Assembly (NCBI RefSeq): GCF_014635065.1
Contig: NZ_BMCG01000004.1
Coordinates: 124,001-188,000, forward strand
Direction of reading: 5' to 3'
Origin: Oxalicibacterium flavum
Lineage (GTDB): Bacteria; Pseudomonadota; Gammaproteobacteria; Burkholderiales; Burkholderiaceae_D
Length of the DNA: 64,000 nucleotides
A model generated the notes under the pieces. It searched no databases, was not told the DNA's origin, and saw only the letters and a program-made list of their open reading frames with translations. Shown here piece by piece: positions 48,292 through 58,437 of the stretch. The translations under genes and the position numbers were made by a program. Every line of letters begins with the position of its first letter. Position 1 is the stretch's first letter.

Positions 48292-49371
48292 TTATTCGGG
48301 ACGATGCAGCTTGTCGGCCTCGTGCTTCTGGTTGCCGGCCGAGAACATTTCCCACAGCGTGATGCACATGGCCGCAATCACCGGCCCGATCACGAAGCCG
48401 TTCAGCCCCAGCAGCGCCATGCCGCCAACGGTGGAAATCAGCACGATGTAGTCGGGCAGCTGCGTATCCTTGCCAACCAGCATCGGGCGCAGGATGTTGT
48501 CCACCAGACCGATCACGATGACGCCGTAGGCGATCAGGCCCACGCCCTCCCAGATCGAGCCGGTCAGGATGAAATAGATCGCCACCGGCAGCCAGATCAG
48601 CGCCGCACCCACCGCCGGCAGCAGCGACAGGAAGGCCATCAGCACCGCCCACAGCAGCGCGCCCTGCACGCCGAGGAACCAGAACGCGATGCCGCCGAGC
48701 GCACCCTGCACCGAGGCGACGATGATGTTGCCCTTGACGGTGGCGCGGATCGCCGTGGTCAGGTTGTTGAACAGCGCGCGCTTGTGGTCGTGGTTGAGCG
48801 GCGTGGCCTGCTTGACCTGCACCACCAGGCGGTCGCCGTCGCGCAGCAGGAAGAACAGGATGTACATCATGATCGCGAAGCTGACCATGAAGTTGAAGGT
48901 GTTCTGGCCGATGTTGATGGCCTGGCGCGTCAGGAACTCGCTGCCCTGCACGGCGGCGTTCGCCAGCTTGGCCTGCAGCGCCGACAGGTTGCCCACGCCG
49001 AAACGATCGAGCACGTTGACCACCGAATCCGGCAGTGCCGCGAACAGGCGGTTGACGAAGCCGACGATGTCGATCTGCCCCGAGCGCAGGTTGTTGTAGA
49101 TGGCCGACGCCTCGCGTACCAGCGACAGCGAGATCAGCACCAGCGGCAGCACCACCAGCAGCACGCAGATCAGCAGGGTGGCGGTGGCGGCCAGGTTGGG
49201 GCGCTTGTTCATCTTCGCCAGCAGGCGGCGATAGAAGGGGGCGAAGATCACGGCCAACACCACGGCCCAGAAAACGGCGCCGTAGAACGGCAGCAGGATC
49301 ACGATGAACGCGATGGTGAAGGCGATCAGCAGGATCAGGAAGGTCTTTTGCCGGATTTCGGGATAGTTCAT
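48292..49371 (-). CDS. AI-2E family transporter (PerM/YdiK type)
   Basis: 359 residues with about eight membrane helices. The blocks FLLRDGDRLV, VQGALGGIAFWFLGVQGALLWAVLMAFLSLLP and GLVDNILRPMLVG are diagnostic. Members export small molecules or ions; the AI-2 label rests on few cases. The start at MNYPEIRQ (49371) is preferred to a longer frame without a ribosome site. Confidence 0.9.
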   Translation of the reverse strand: MNYPEIRQKTFLILLIAFTIAFIVILLPFYGAVFWAVVLAVIFAPFYRRLLAKMNKRPNLAATATLLICVLLVVLPLVLISLSLVREASAIYNNLRSGQIDIVGFVNRLFAALPDSVVNVLDRFGVGNLSALQAKLANAAVQGSEFLTRQAINIGQNTFNFMVSFAIMMYILFFLLRDGDRLVVQVKQATPLNHDHKRALFNNLTTAIRATVKGNIIVASVQGALGGIAFWFLGVQGALLWAVLMAFLSLLPAVGAALIWLPVAIYFILTGSIWEGVGLIAYGVIVIGLVDNILRPMLVGKDTQLPDYIVLISTVGGMALLGLNGFVIGPVIAAMCITLWEMFSAGNQKHEADKLHRPE

Positions 49372-49552
49372 GGAAAAAGGCCTTGCGACAGGCCGGCATT
49401 CAGGGTGCTTCAATCCTACCCGAAGTTGGCCGCGGAAAGAGCGGTTTGCCGCACATACCCGCGCTGTCGCTGCGGTTGTTTGAACGCATTGCGCAGCGGC
49501 CTGTCACACGCAGAATGCAGGATTCCCGCCGTTCGTCCCACCAGAGACCGCC

Positions 49553-50263
49553 ATGTCCTATCTGATGAAGCCCAATCTGATCCTCCTGCCCGGCCTGCTC
49601 AACGATGCCCGCCTTTGGCAGGCGCAGGCCGAAGGCCTGGCGGAAGTCGCCAATGTCTCGGTGGCCGATCTGACCGGCAGCGACACGATTGCCGGGTTGG
49701 CGGCCAGCGTGCTGGAACAGGCGCCGGCCGGCCTGTTCGCGCTGGCCGGGCTGTCGATGGGCGGTTACGTGGCGCTCGAGGTGATGCGGCAGGCGCCGCA
49801 GCGCGTGATGGCGCTGGCGCTGCTCGACACCAGCGCGCGGCCCGACACGGAAGAGACGAAGGAAAACCGGCTGCGCCTGATCGAACTGGCACGCACCGAT
49901 TTCCCGGCCGTGCCGCGCGGCCTGCGTGAAAAACTCCTGCATCCGGCGCACCTGGGCGACGTCGCGCTGGCCGAACGGCTGGACGACATGGCGACGGTGA
50001 TCGGCAAGGACGGTTTCATCCGCCAGCAGCAGGCCATCATGGCGCGCATCGACAGCCGGCCGACGCTGCCGCAGATCGCGTGTCCGACGCTGGTGCTGTG
50101 CGGGCGCGAGGACAAGCTGACGCCGCTGGAAGTGCATGAGGAAATGGTGGCGCTGATCCCGCATTCGGGACTGACGATCGTCGAGCATTGCGGCCACCTG
50201 TCGCCGCTCGAACAGCCCGATGTCGTCACCGCGGCGCTGCACGGCTGGCTGCAGAAACGCTAA
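49553..50263 (+). CDS. alpha/beta-fold hydrolase
   Basis: 236 residues. The nucleophile elbow is GLSMGG (Ser near residue 69), the acid lies in LCGREDKLTP, and the catalytic His in VEHCGHLSPLEQPD. The N-terminal LILLPGLLND provides the oxyanion region. The substrate is unknown; the fold includes esterases, lactonases and C-C hydrolases. It is followed by a double hairpin. Confidence 0.88.
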   Translation: MSYLMKPNLILLPGLLNDARLWQAQAEGLAEVANVSVADLTGSDTIAGLAASVLEQAPAGLFALAGLSMGGYVALEVMRQAPQRVMALALLDTSARPDTEETKENRLRLIELARTDFPAVPRGLREKLLHPAHLGDVALAERLDDMATVIGKDGFIRQQQAIMARIDSRPTLPQIACPTLVLCGREDKLTPLEVHEEMVALIPHSGLTIVEHCGHLSPLEQPDVVTAALHGWLQKR

Positions 50264-50304
50264 AGACAGCCGCAGAATTTCCGGCCGCCAAATAAAGACC
50301 TCTC

Positions 50305-50350
50305 GGTCAAGTCCCACGGACTTGACCGGTCCCCCAAGGGGACGCTTTTT
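50305..50350 (+). terminator. tandem hairpins ending the hydrolase gene
   Basis: First, GGTCAAGTCC/GGACTTGACC is a perfect 10-bp stem with a 3-base loop (50305-50327). Second, GTCCCC/GGGGAC with a short loop (50329-50343) runs into GCTTTTT. The second one is a normal intrinsic terminator; the first adds unusual stability. Confidence 0.8.
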
Positions 50351-50370
50351 ATCTTGAGACGGCCGGCGAT

Positions 50371-50398
50371 AAAAAAAGACCGGCGCGAGGCCGGTCTT
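50371..50398 (-). terminator. intrinsic terminator of oxlT
   Basis: On the minus strand AAGACCGG/CCGGTCTT forms the stem and is followed by seven T. It lies 24 bases after the oxlT stop at 50422. Confidence 0.88.
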
Positions 50399-50421
50399 GA
50401 ATGGTGTGCCGAAGGAAACGA

Positions 50422-51699
50422 TCAGTTCGTTTCGACTTCCGCAGGTTTGCTCATGTGACGTGCACGCATCGGTTTCAGAACGAACCATGCCATCAGCGCG
50501 GCAACGGCGTTCAGGATCGAAGCCAGCACGAACACCGAGTACCAGCCACCGGTGGCGGTTGCCAGCACAGCCGACAGCGGAACCAGCAGCGAAGCGGTAC
50601 CTTTTGCGGTGTACAGCAGACCGGCGTTGGCCGATGCGTACTTGGAGCCGAACGTATCTGCGCAGGTCGATGGGAACAGCGAGTAGATCTCACCCCATGC
50701 GAAGAACACGATACCGGTCAGGATCACGAAAGCGTACGGGTTGTGGCCGTAGTGGAACAGCGCCAGGATACCCACTGCTTCGATCGCGAAGGCGATGAAC
50801 ATGGTCGGTTCGCGGCCGATCTGATCGGACACCCAGCCGAAGAACGGACGGGTCAGGCCGTTCAGCACGCGGTCGATTGCCAGTGCGAAGGTCAGGGCAG
50901 GCAGGGTCAGGCCGAGCATGCTGACTTCGACGTCGAACACCTTGAAGTCGCGAGCGATCGAGCCCAGTTGCGCGGTTGCCATCAGGCCGCCGGCTGCCAC
51001 CATGACGAACATCGCGTACATGATCCAGAACACAGGCTGTTTCAGCACTTCGCTCGGCTTGTATTCGCGACGGGTCTGTTGCACGTTGGCGACCTGTTCG
51101 GCCTTCTTGTGCTCAGGCGGACGAACCAGCAGCAGCGCGATGATCACGACGACGATACCCTGGCCGATACCGAAGTACAGGAAGGCGTCTTCGTAGCCGC
51201 GGTTGGCGATCATGGCCGAGATCGGCAGAATCGTGATGGCCGAACCGGCACCGAAGCCGGCAGCGGTCAGACCTGCTGCCAGACCGCGACGGTCAGGGAA
51301 CCATTTCAGGGCGTTACCAACGCAGGTGCCATAGACGGCGCCTGCACCGATACCGCTGATGACGGCTGCGAAGTACAGCACGGCCAGCGTGTCGGCGAAC
51401 GAGTTGATGAACCAGCCCAGACCGCACAGGATGCCGCCGACCAGAACCACGGGACGCGGACCGAATTTATCGACGAACCAGCCTTCGATCGGAACCAGCC
51501 AGGTTTCGGTCAGCACGAAGATCGTGAATGCGACCTGAATGGCGGCACGGCTCCAGCCATGCTTTGCAGCGATCGGATCGACGAACAGCGTCCAACCGTA
51601 CTGCAGGTTGGCAATCATCGCCATGGCGATGATGCCGAAGATCAGCTGACCCCAACGGAAACCGTCGGAGCGAGCTGGCGTATTAGCTGCTTGATTCAT
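50422..51699 (-). CDS. oxlT: oxalate/formate antiporter family MFS carrier
   Basis: 425 residues, twelve membrane helices. AANLQYGWTLFVDPIAAKHG-like N-terminus (seen as ANLQYGWTLFVDPI), FVDKFGPRPVVLVGG and the loop GWVSDQIGREPTMF are typical of the oxalate:formate antiporter family. OxlT exchanges oxalate for formate, making a proton gradient in oxalate users; no frc or oxc genes are in the window, so another organic acid is possible. Codons favour a narrow set (CGT, GGT, CTG) and GC is lower than in neighbours, suggesting high expression. The ATG at 51699 has a GAGAGG site. Confidence 0.85.
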   Translation of the reverse strand: MNQAANTPARSDGFRWGQLIFGIIAMAMIANLQYGWTLFVDPIAAKHGWSRAAIQVAFTIFVLTETWLVPIEGWFVDKFGPRPVVLVGGILCGLGWFINSFADTLAVLYFAAVISGIGAGAVYGTCVGNALKWFPDRRGLAAGLTAAGFGAGSAITILPISAMIANRGYEDAFLYFGIGQGIVVVIIALLLVRPPEHKKAEQVANVQQTRREYKPSEVLKQPVFWIMYAMFVMVAAGGLMATAQLGSIARDFKVFDVEVSMLGLTLPALTFALAIDRVLNGLTRPFFGWVSDQIGREPTMFIAFAIEAVGILALFHYGHNPYAFVILTGIVFFAWGEIYSLFPSTCADTFGSKYASANAGLLYTAKGTASLLVPLSAVLATATGGWYSVFVLASILNAVAALMAWFVLKPMRARHMSKPAEVETN

Positions 51700-51936
51700 T
51701 TTTGCCTCTCTCAAAACTCTCAAGTATCAAAATGCACCGCCGGAACCGTGCAGTGCGCCGTTGCAATAAACAGCCTGATTCGTGTCGATCATTTGCAACC
51801 GCCGCGATCACCCTCGAAGCTTGTAACTTGCCGGGTATTGCCGCGACGATCCGTGTTTATCTTTTTCAACGACGCCACTATCGAAGAAGAAAAGGGCGAT
51901 CGCAATACGTCAAAGCAAGAATATGAGATATTCAGC

Positions 51937-52016
51937 TTGTGGATATCACGTAATCTCGCGTGCTTGAAAAATGGCCATTGTGGATAGCCCGTAAATTATT
52001 TGTGGATAGTACGTAA
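51937..52016. repeat. three TTGTGGATA-N3-CGTAA direct repeats upstream of oxlT
   Basis: Copies begin at 51937, 51978 and 52000 (41 and 22 bases apart). Each is 17 bases and varies only in the three central positions plus none elsewhere. They lie in an AT-rich 515-base gap, 238-318 bases upstream of the oxlT ATG. Further on, CGTTACG-TTTGG occurs twice (52027 and 52043). They look like activator sites; the half TGTGGATA also resembles a DnaA box. Confidence 0.6.
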
Positions 52017-52214
52017 GCCGCATGAACGTTACGGTTTGGTTGCGTTACGTTTGGGTTAAAGGTTTTTAAATGTGTCGAAAACTGCGATGCAGGTGCGTCA
52101 TTTGCGGACGGGTTTTCGACGTGAATCGCGCCGGAAACGCGGCTGCAATGACGACGGCCCCCGCGCATGGAACGGATGCGCAGAGGCCGTCGTCGATGGG
52201 AAGAAAGGCGGGCT

Positions 52215-52724
52215 TCAGAGCCAGTACTTCGGATAGCTGCGTTCCTTGATCAGGTTGTTGTAGAGCACCGCGACGGCGACCACGATGACTGCTCCCAGCA
52301 GCGTCGGCGTCAGCAGGAATTGCCAGCCGGGAACCGCCAGCATCACGATCACCGGGTTGGAGCCGGCCGGCGGATGCACGGTGCGCGTGACCAGCATCAG
52401 CGCGATCGCGGTGGCCAGCGCCAGCGCCATGCTCCACCAGTGAGGACCGAACACGCTCAGGAAGGCGAGGCCGGTCAGCGTCGACAGGAAGTGGCCGCCG
52501 ATCACGTTGCGCGGCTGCGAGAACGGCAGGTCCGGGAAGCCGAACACCATCACGCAGGTCGCGCCGAAGGAGCCGAGCACCAGCGGCATGTTGCTGGCAT
52601 CGGTCAGCAGGCCGACGGCGGCAATTGCGAGGAAGCCGCCGAGCCAGGCGATGGCGACCAGGCGCAGGGCGGGTTGCGGCGGCAATGCGGCACCGCCGCG
52701 CATCTTGGAGAAGTAGTGGGTCAT
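52215..52724 (-). CDS. HPP family membrane protein
   Basis: 169 residues with four or five membrane helices. TRTVHPPAGSNPVIVM holds the HPP motif, and GSFGATCVMVFGFPDLPFSQPRNVIGGH is also conserved. Some homologues transport nitrite in plastids and cyanobacteria; the bacterial role is not settled. It is divergent from a TetR regulator with a long palindrome in between, so it is the likely target of that regulator. Confidence 0.9.
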   Translation of the reverse strand: MTHYFSKMRGGAALPPQPALRLVAIAWLGGFLAIAAVGLLTDASNMPLVLGSFGATCVMVFGFPDLPFSQPRNVIGGHFLSTLTGLAFLSVFGPHWWSMALALATAIALMLVTRTVHPPAGSNPVIVMLAVPGWQFLLTPTLLGAVIVVAVAVLYNNLIKERSYPKYWL

Positions 52725-52819
52725 GACAGTGCTCCTGGAAAATGATGTGTGGTGAACGAATCGCCGTGGCGGATGCTCCGGTTGCAGTCCTCGCCAGTGG
52801 CATGCATCTGTATAATTGA

Positions 52820-52857
52820 AATCAATAATATACAGATCTGTCTGTATATTATTGATT
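52820..52857. promoter_or_regulatory. 38-bp perfect palindrome, putative TetR operator
   Basis: Two 16-base arms (AATCAATAATATACAG and its exact complement) flank six bases. It lies 96 bases before the HPP start and 155 before the TetR start. A TATAAT box at 52811-52816 sits right beside it. The size and symmetry fit a TetR operator binding two dimers. Confidence 0.75.
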
Positions 52858-53011
52858 CAGGAAGCGGCATGCAAGCGCTTTCTGCGGCTGTGGCTTTTGC
52901 GCAATCCGGCTGCCGCGTGCATATGCAGCGCATGTTTCTTGCTGGTCCGTGGGACAATTCCTGCGGCTGCCGGTGCGCGGCGGCCGTGCAATCTGGATGG
53001 AGAACGAGGCA

Positions 53012-53566
53012 ATGGCAGCAGACAAGAAGGAGGCGCTGGTCGGCAAGGCGATGGAATTGTTCGCCAAGGGCGGCTATACGGCGATCGGCATCGACCGCAT
53101 CCTGGCCGAGGCGGGGGTGGCCAAGATGACCCTCTATAAGTACTTCCCGTCGAAGACAGACCTGATCCTGGAAGTGCTGGTCCGGCGCGACGATTACTTC
53201 CGCAACTCGCTGATGGCGGCGGCCGAGCGCAAGAAGAGTACGGCGGCGAAGATCCAGGCACTGTTCACCTGGCACGAGGAATGGTTCCGGCGCGACGACT
53301 TCAACGGCTGCATGTTCATCAACGCGGCTGCCGAATTCCACGAACGCGACAGCCCGATCCACCAGGTCGCGGCGCGTCACAAGCAACTGATCGTCGATTA
53401 CATCGAAGGCGTGCTGAAGGACGAGTACGGCGCGCGTGCGCGCAAGCTGGCGCGGCAGATCAACATGCTGCTGGATGGTGCGATCGATGCCGCCCACGTG
53501 ATCGGCAATCCGAACGCCGCAGCCGAGGCGTGGGAAGCCGCCAAATCTCTGCTGGGCCGGAGTTGA
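53012..53566 (+). CDS. TetR-family regulator
   Basis: 184 residues from ATG 53012 (52997 is possible). The helix-turn-helix reads AMELFAKGGYTAIGIDRILAEAGVAKMTLYKYFPSKTDL in the expected place (residues 13-50). The C-terminal ligand domain contains a conserved GCMFINAAAEF segment seen in regulators of small electrophile or antioxidant genes. It is divergent from the HPP gene and followed on the other strand by pirin and OsmC genes, which suggests but does not show a redox signal. Confidence 0.9.
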   Translation: MAADKKEALVGKAMELFAKGGYTAIGIDRILAEAGVAKMTLYKYFPSKTDLILEVLVRRDDYFRNSLMAAAERKKSTAAKIQALFTWHEEWFRRDDFNGCMFINAAAEFHERDSPIHQVAARHKQLIVDYIEGVLKDEYGARARKLARQINMLLDGAIDAAHVIGNPNAAAEAWEAAKSLLGRS

Positions 53567-53657
53567 ACGGCGGCATGCAGGCGGGCGGCGAGAAAATTTC
53601 CGGCGCGATGGAATAAACCGGCCGGCGATGCGCGACCCGGGCTGATGAGGAAAAGTC

Positions 53658-54572
53658 CTAGGGATAGCCGACGGGTTTGCCCGGCAGGTCGGGCAGCGGA
53701 ATCCATTCGGTTTCGCCGGGCACCCTGGCGAAGCGTTGCTGCCGCCAGTCGTCCTTGGCCTGTTCGATGCGCTCCAGCGAACTGGAGACGAAATTCCATG
53801 CCACGTAGCGCGTGGCGTCCATCGGTTCGCCGCCCAGCAGCATCAATCGCGTCACGCCGGGACCGGCGCCGCGCAGCGTGATGGCGGTGTCCGCCTTCAG
53901 CACCAGCAACTGTCCCGCGTCGAACATGCCGTCGCGGCCGAGATCGAGCCTGCCTTCGACGATGTACATCGCCTGTTCCGGATACTCGGCCGGCACGTCG
54001 AGCCGTGCGCCCGGCTGCAGCACGACGTCGGCATAGAACAGGTCGGACAGCGTCGGCGCCGGCGAGCGCGTGCCGAAGAAACTGCCGGCGACGATGATGG
54101 CCGAGGCGCCGTCGCCTTCGATGACGGGCAACGCGTCGGCCGAAATGTGTTTGAAGTCCGGATCGATTTCTTCGTGTGCCTTGGGCAGCGCGACCCAGCA
54201 TTGCAGGCCGAACAGCGACGACGGCCGCTTGCGCGTCTCGATGTTCGTGCGTTCGGAGTGGACGATGCCGCTGCCGGCCGTCATCCAGTTGACCGCGCCC
54301 GGCTGGATGGTCTGCACCGAGCCGACGCTGTCGTGGTGTTCGATCTCGCCATCAAATAGATAGGTAACGGTCGCCAGCCCGATATGCGGATGCGGGCGTA
54401 CGTCGAGGCCATGCCCGGCATCGAAGCCGTGCGGGCCCATTTGGTCGAGGAAGACAAAGGGGCCGACCATGCGTTTTTGCGTGGTCGGCAGTGCACGGCG
54501 CACCTCGAAGTTGTCGCCGAGGTCGCGCGTGCGCGGGACGACGACGGTTTCCAGTGCGCCGTCCGCGTGCAT
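53658..54572 (-). CDS. pirin-like bicupin
   Basis: 304 residues. The metal-binding residues of the N-terminal cupin are in [24 protein letters not shown], and [17 protein letters not shown] is the family signature. Pirins bind Fe and may act as quercetinase-like enzymes or redox sensors. Its ATG lies 2 bases after the OsmC stop, so the two are co-translated. Confidence 0.92.
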   Translation of the reverse strand: MHADGALETVVVPRTRDLGDNFEVRRALPTTQKRMVGPFVFLDQMGPHGFDAGHGLDVRPHPHIGLATVTYLFDGEIEHHDSVGSVQTIQPGAVNWMTAGSGIVHSERTNIETRKRPSSLFGLQCWVALPKAHEEIDPDFKHISADALPVIEGDGASAIIVAGSFFGTRSPAPTLSDLFYADVVLQPGARLDVPAEYPEQAMYIVEGRLDLGRDGMFDAGQLLVLKADTAITLRGAGPGVTRLMLLGGEPMDATRYVAWNFVSSSLERIEQAKDDWRQQRFARVPGETEWIPLPDLPGKPVGYP

Positions 54573-54574
54573 GA

Positions 54575-54958
54575 TCAGACCGCCTCGGTGACGATCTTGA
54601 TTTCGCCCGACAGGATCTTGTGGATCGGGCACTTGTCGGCGATACCGAGCAGGCTGGTCTTCTGCTCATCGGTCAGGTTGCCGTGGAAGGTCAGCTTGCG
54701 ATGGAAGACGTAGGCGCCGTCCTTGTCCGCGTGCTCGACTTTCACATCGACTTTCTGCAGGTCGATTTCCTTGCGCTTGGCGTACATGTTCAGGGTCAGC
54801 GCGGTGCAGGCGCCGAGCGAGGCGGCCAGCAGGTCGTGCGGCGTGAAGCCGGCATCGTCTCCGCCGTATTGCGACGGCGCATCCGCGATCAGTTTGTGCG
54901 GACCGGCCTCGACCACGTGCTGCAGCTTGCCTTCGCCTCTTGTTACATTGATGTCCAT
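54575..54958 (-). CDS. OsmC-family peroxidase-like protein
   Basis: 127 residues. The two family cysteines are in [13 protein letters not shown] and DKCPIHK, about 60 residues apart, as in OsmC/YhfA proteins that reduce organic hydroperoxides. GGAGAACC precedes the ATG. It leads the osmC-pirin operon, a common oxidative-stress pair. Confidence 0.9.
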   Translation of the reverse strand: MDINVTRGEGKLQHVVEAGPHKLIADAPSQYGGDDAGFTPHDLLAASLGACTALTLNMYAKRKEIDLQKVDVKVEHADKDGAYVFHRKLTFHGNLTDEQKTSLLGIADKCPIHKILSGEIKIVTEAV

Positions 54959-55175
54959 CTAGGTTCTCCACGTTGCATTGATAAATGGTTGATGCGGACC
55001 GCGCGCGGCGGCGCATCGCATGCTGGCGCATACTATACCGCACACGGTGCGTACGGATTTCATGTCAGCAAGCGGAAAGATTTGCCTGTCATCATGCATG
55101 TGTTGCCGCCGTGTTTTTCGTCTGTGCCGGCTCGCGCCGGTCCGTATCGCTGTCTTCCTCTTTCCAGGAATTGCC

Positions 55176-56213
<1,038 letters not shown>

Positions 56214-56281
56214 GACATCGGCGGCAGCGCAGTACGGGATTTCCGCAGCGTCTGTCGCATTAAACCGCGAATGTTTTTGAC

Positions 56282-56635
56282 AGGCGCGACATCGGCTACA
56301 GCCCGCCGAGCGGCGCGACCGAGTTCACCGAGTTCTACTGGGGCGATTGGCTGCGGTCCAAGGTTGACGTGAAGGACTATAACCTCGGTGCTCCTGGTGC
56401 AGACTACGCGACGGCTTTGGCTTCTTATCTGAAGGCTGTGGAGGATGCCTCCAATGCGATGGTGACGCTGCAACCGTCCGACGTCGTCAGCAACGGTTTC
56501 ACGGCGACGCAACTGGGCGGCTTGACGAGCTTCGGTAGTGCGGAATTCACGGCGTTGTCGCAGCCGCTGACTGCAACCAAGCCTGGCAAGCTGCCGTACG
56601 CCGTCGATTACAAGGTGAAATTGCCGCAGAACTAA
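56282..56635 (+). pseudogene. 3' remnant of an exported-protein-like gene
   Basis: An open frame without a start codon at its 5' end encodes RRDIGYSPPSGATEFTEFYW... to the stop at 56633. It reads like the C-terminal ~118 residues of a larger protein; an internal ATG at 56369 lacks a ribosome site. The TEFTEFYWGDWLR stretch reminds me of ParB/Srx-fold proteins, a low-confidence recollection. The upstream part appears lost next to the dehydrogenase gene. A terminator follows, so the original gene end is intact. Confidence 0.5.
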
Positions 56636-56657
56636 TTCTTCCTTGTTTCCCCGCTTG

Positions 56658-56693
56658 TCCCCGTCGCCGTTGTTCGGCCGCGGGGATTTTTTT
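56658..56693 (+). terminator. intrinsic terminator after the gene remnant
   Basis: TCCCCG/CGGGGA (56658-56663 and 56681-56686) with a loop of 17, which can pair further inside (GCCG/CGGC), followed by seven T. Confidence 0.75.
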
Positions 56694-56764
56694 CGGCCAG
56701 GAATCCTGAATGCCCCGACTGGCATTGCGGTCAATATCGACAAACACGCATGCCCACATTATTA

Positions 56765-56781
56765 TGAATAATTCTCATTTA
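56765..56781 (+). promoter_or_regulatory. Fur-box-like site before the first FecI gene
   Basis: GAATAATTCTCATT resembles half to two thirds of a Fur box and matches the site at 62494-62509 at 13 of 16 positions. It lies about 50 bases before the sigma-factor start. Iron repression of FecI genes by Fur is well established in proteobacteria. Confidence 0.6.
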
Positions 56782-56831
56782 GATGTAGCATCTGCTCAGC
56801 GAGCTTTGATTTTGTGCCATTGCGAGGCATC

Positions 56832-57338
56832 GTGTCTGTCAATCAACTTACTCCTCCCACTGTCGAGACGCTATACGTCGATCATCATGCCTGGTTGCGA
56901 GGCTGGCTCAACCGCCGCCTGAACGACAGCTGCGAGGCTTCCGATCTTGCGCAGGACACCTTCGTCAATGTCATCGCCGCCGGCAATGCCGCCGAGATTC
57001 GCGAACCACGGCCGTTTCTCGTCACCATCGCGCGTCGTCTGCTGGCGCATCGTCACCGCCGACATCTGCTGGAAACGGCCTACCTCGATGCCCTGAGGGC
57101 ATTGCCGGAAGCGCTGATGCCATCGGCGGAGATGCGCCTGATGGCAATCGAGGCGCTGCAGGAAATCGACCGTGCACTCGACGGTCTTCCGCGCGCGGTC
57201 AAGCAGGCATTCCTGCTGGCCCAGCTCGAAGGCTTGAGCTATGCGCAGATCGCCGAGCGGCTCAAGGTGTCCGCCAGTTCGGTCAAGCAGTACCTGACGC
57301 GCGCCAATCGCCAGTGCTTCTTCGCGCTGGCTGCCTGA
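56832..57338 (+). CDS. FecI-like ECF sigma factor
   Basis: 168 residues from a GTG at 56832, supported by GAGGCATC in front; the frame is open a little further. Region 2 reads HHAWLRGWLNRRLNDSCEASDLAQDTFVNV and region 4 LDGLPRAVKQAFLLAQLEGLSYAQIAERLKVSASSVKQYL, typical of iron-starvation sigma factors. It is followed by a FecR gene 7 bases on and should direct transcription of the receptor gene behind it. It is closely related to the second sigma factor at 62554. Confidence 0.92.
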   Translation: MSVNQLTPPTVETLYVDHHAWLRGWLNRRLNDSCEASDLAQDTFVNVIAAGNAAEIREPRPFLVTIARRLLAHRHRRHLLETAYLDALRALPEALMPSAEMRLMAIEALQEIDRALDGLPRAVKQAFLLAQLEGLSYAQIAERLKVSASSVKQYLTRANRQCFFALAA

Positions 57339-57345
57339 GGCCGGC

Positions 57346-58356
57346 ATGAGCGCTTCCGTCGCTGCCGGGCTGCCGGCCGGTGCGCCGTGTGCCGGCGGGC
57401 GCGTCATCCGCGAAGCCAGCGCCGACCAGGCCGCGCAGTGGCTGACTCTCTTCATGTCGGGCGAGGCCAGTGAGCAGCAGCGTGCCGACTGGCAGCGCTG
57501 GCGCGCCGAACATCCGGACAACGAACTGGCCTGGCAGCACATCGAGGCGGTACGTGCGCGCTTCGGTGGGCTGCACGGTGCGGCTGCCAGCCGTTCTCTC
57601 TCTGCCCTGGATGCACCGCGCGCGGGAAGACGCAAGTACCTGGCGGTGATGATCGGCGCGGGTCTGGCGGGCGTGGCCGGTGTCGCTGGCATGTCGGCGC
57701 CGTCGCTCGACCGGCAGCTTGCCGATCTGCGTACCGGCATCGGCGAGCGGCGCGAATGGACGCTGGCCGATGGCACGCGTGTGCTGCTCAACACCGGCAG
57801 CGCGATCAATGTCAGCTTCGATGCGCGGCAGCGCCTGTTGCGGTTGCTGGAAGGCGAAGTCCGCATCGTGACCGGCCACGATCCGGCCTACGCCGACCGG
57901 CCTTTCTTGGTGCAGACCGCCGAAGGCAGTCTGCGCGCGCTCGGCACGGATTTCCTGGTACGCCAACACGTCGGCCGCACCGAACTCATGGTGCAGCAAA
58001 GCGCGGTGGAGATCGTGCCGGCCCGCGTGCCGCGCGCGTCGCGTGTGGTACAGGCCGGCGAACGCACCTGGTTCTCGCCGGATCGCGTCGCCGTGCCGGT
58101 CGGTATTCCGGAGGATGCGGTGGCCTGGCTCTCGGGCCGGCTGGTGGCCGACGAAGTGCGCCTGGCGGATTTCCTGCAGGAACTGGCGCGTTACCGGCGC
58201 GGCGTATTGCGCTGCGCGCCGGCGGTAGCCGACCTGCGCTTCTCCGGCGTGTTCCCGCTCGACGATACCGAACGCATCCTCGCCATGCTGCCGCGCGTGC
58301 TGCCGGTGCGCCTGCATGCACGCACGCGTTTCTGGATCACGGTTGACGCGGCCTAG
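57346..58356 (+). CDS. FecR-like anti-sigma/signal transducer
   Basis: 336 residues. The N-terminal cytoplasmic DUF4880-type domain (QAAQWLTLFMSGEASEQQRADWQRWRAEHPDNELAW) binds the sigma factor; one membrane helix (YLAVMIGAGLAGVAGVAG) follows. The periplasmic FecR domain contains RREWTLADGTRVLLNTGS and LRALGTDFLVRQ. It receives the signal from the STN domain of the receptor encoded next and controls the sigma factor. Confidence 0.93.
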   Translation: MSASVAAGLPAGAPCAGGRVIREASADQAAQWLTLFMSGEASEQQRADWQRWRAEHPDNELAWQHIEAVRARFGGLHGAAASRSLSALDAPRAGRRKYLAVMIGAGLAGVAGVAGMSAPSLDRQLADLRTGIGERREWTLADGTRVLLNTGSAINVSFDARQRLLRLLEGEVRIVTGHDPAYADRPFLVQTAEGSLRALGTDFLVRQHVGRTELMVQQSAVEIVPARVPRASRVVQAGERTWFSPDRVAVPVGIPEDAVAWLSGRLVADEVRLADFLQELARYRRGVLRCAPAVADLRFSGVFPLDDTERILAMLPRVLPVRLHARTRFWITVDAA

Positions 58357-58437
58357 CGCCTCGCCGCTGCCTGTCTCCAAAATTTTTTTCGTCTTTTTGA
58401 AATTTTTTCTGCCCGATTCGATTTCTCGCGGCACCTA

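Noticed and set aside
52000-52016. Origin of replication from DnaA-box-like TGTGGATA repeats
   Set aside because: Three imperfect boxes, no dnaA, dnaN or other origin genes nearby, and the repeats extend beyond the DnaA core; an oxlT control array fits better.
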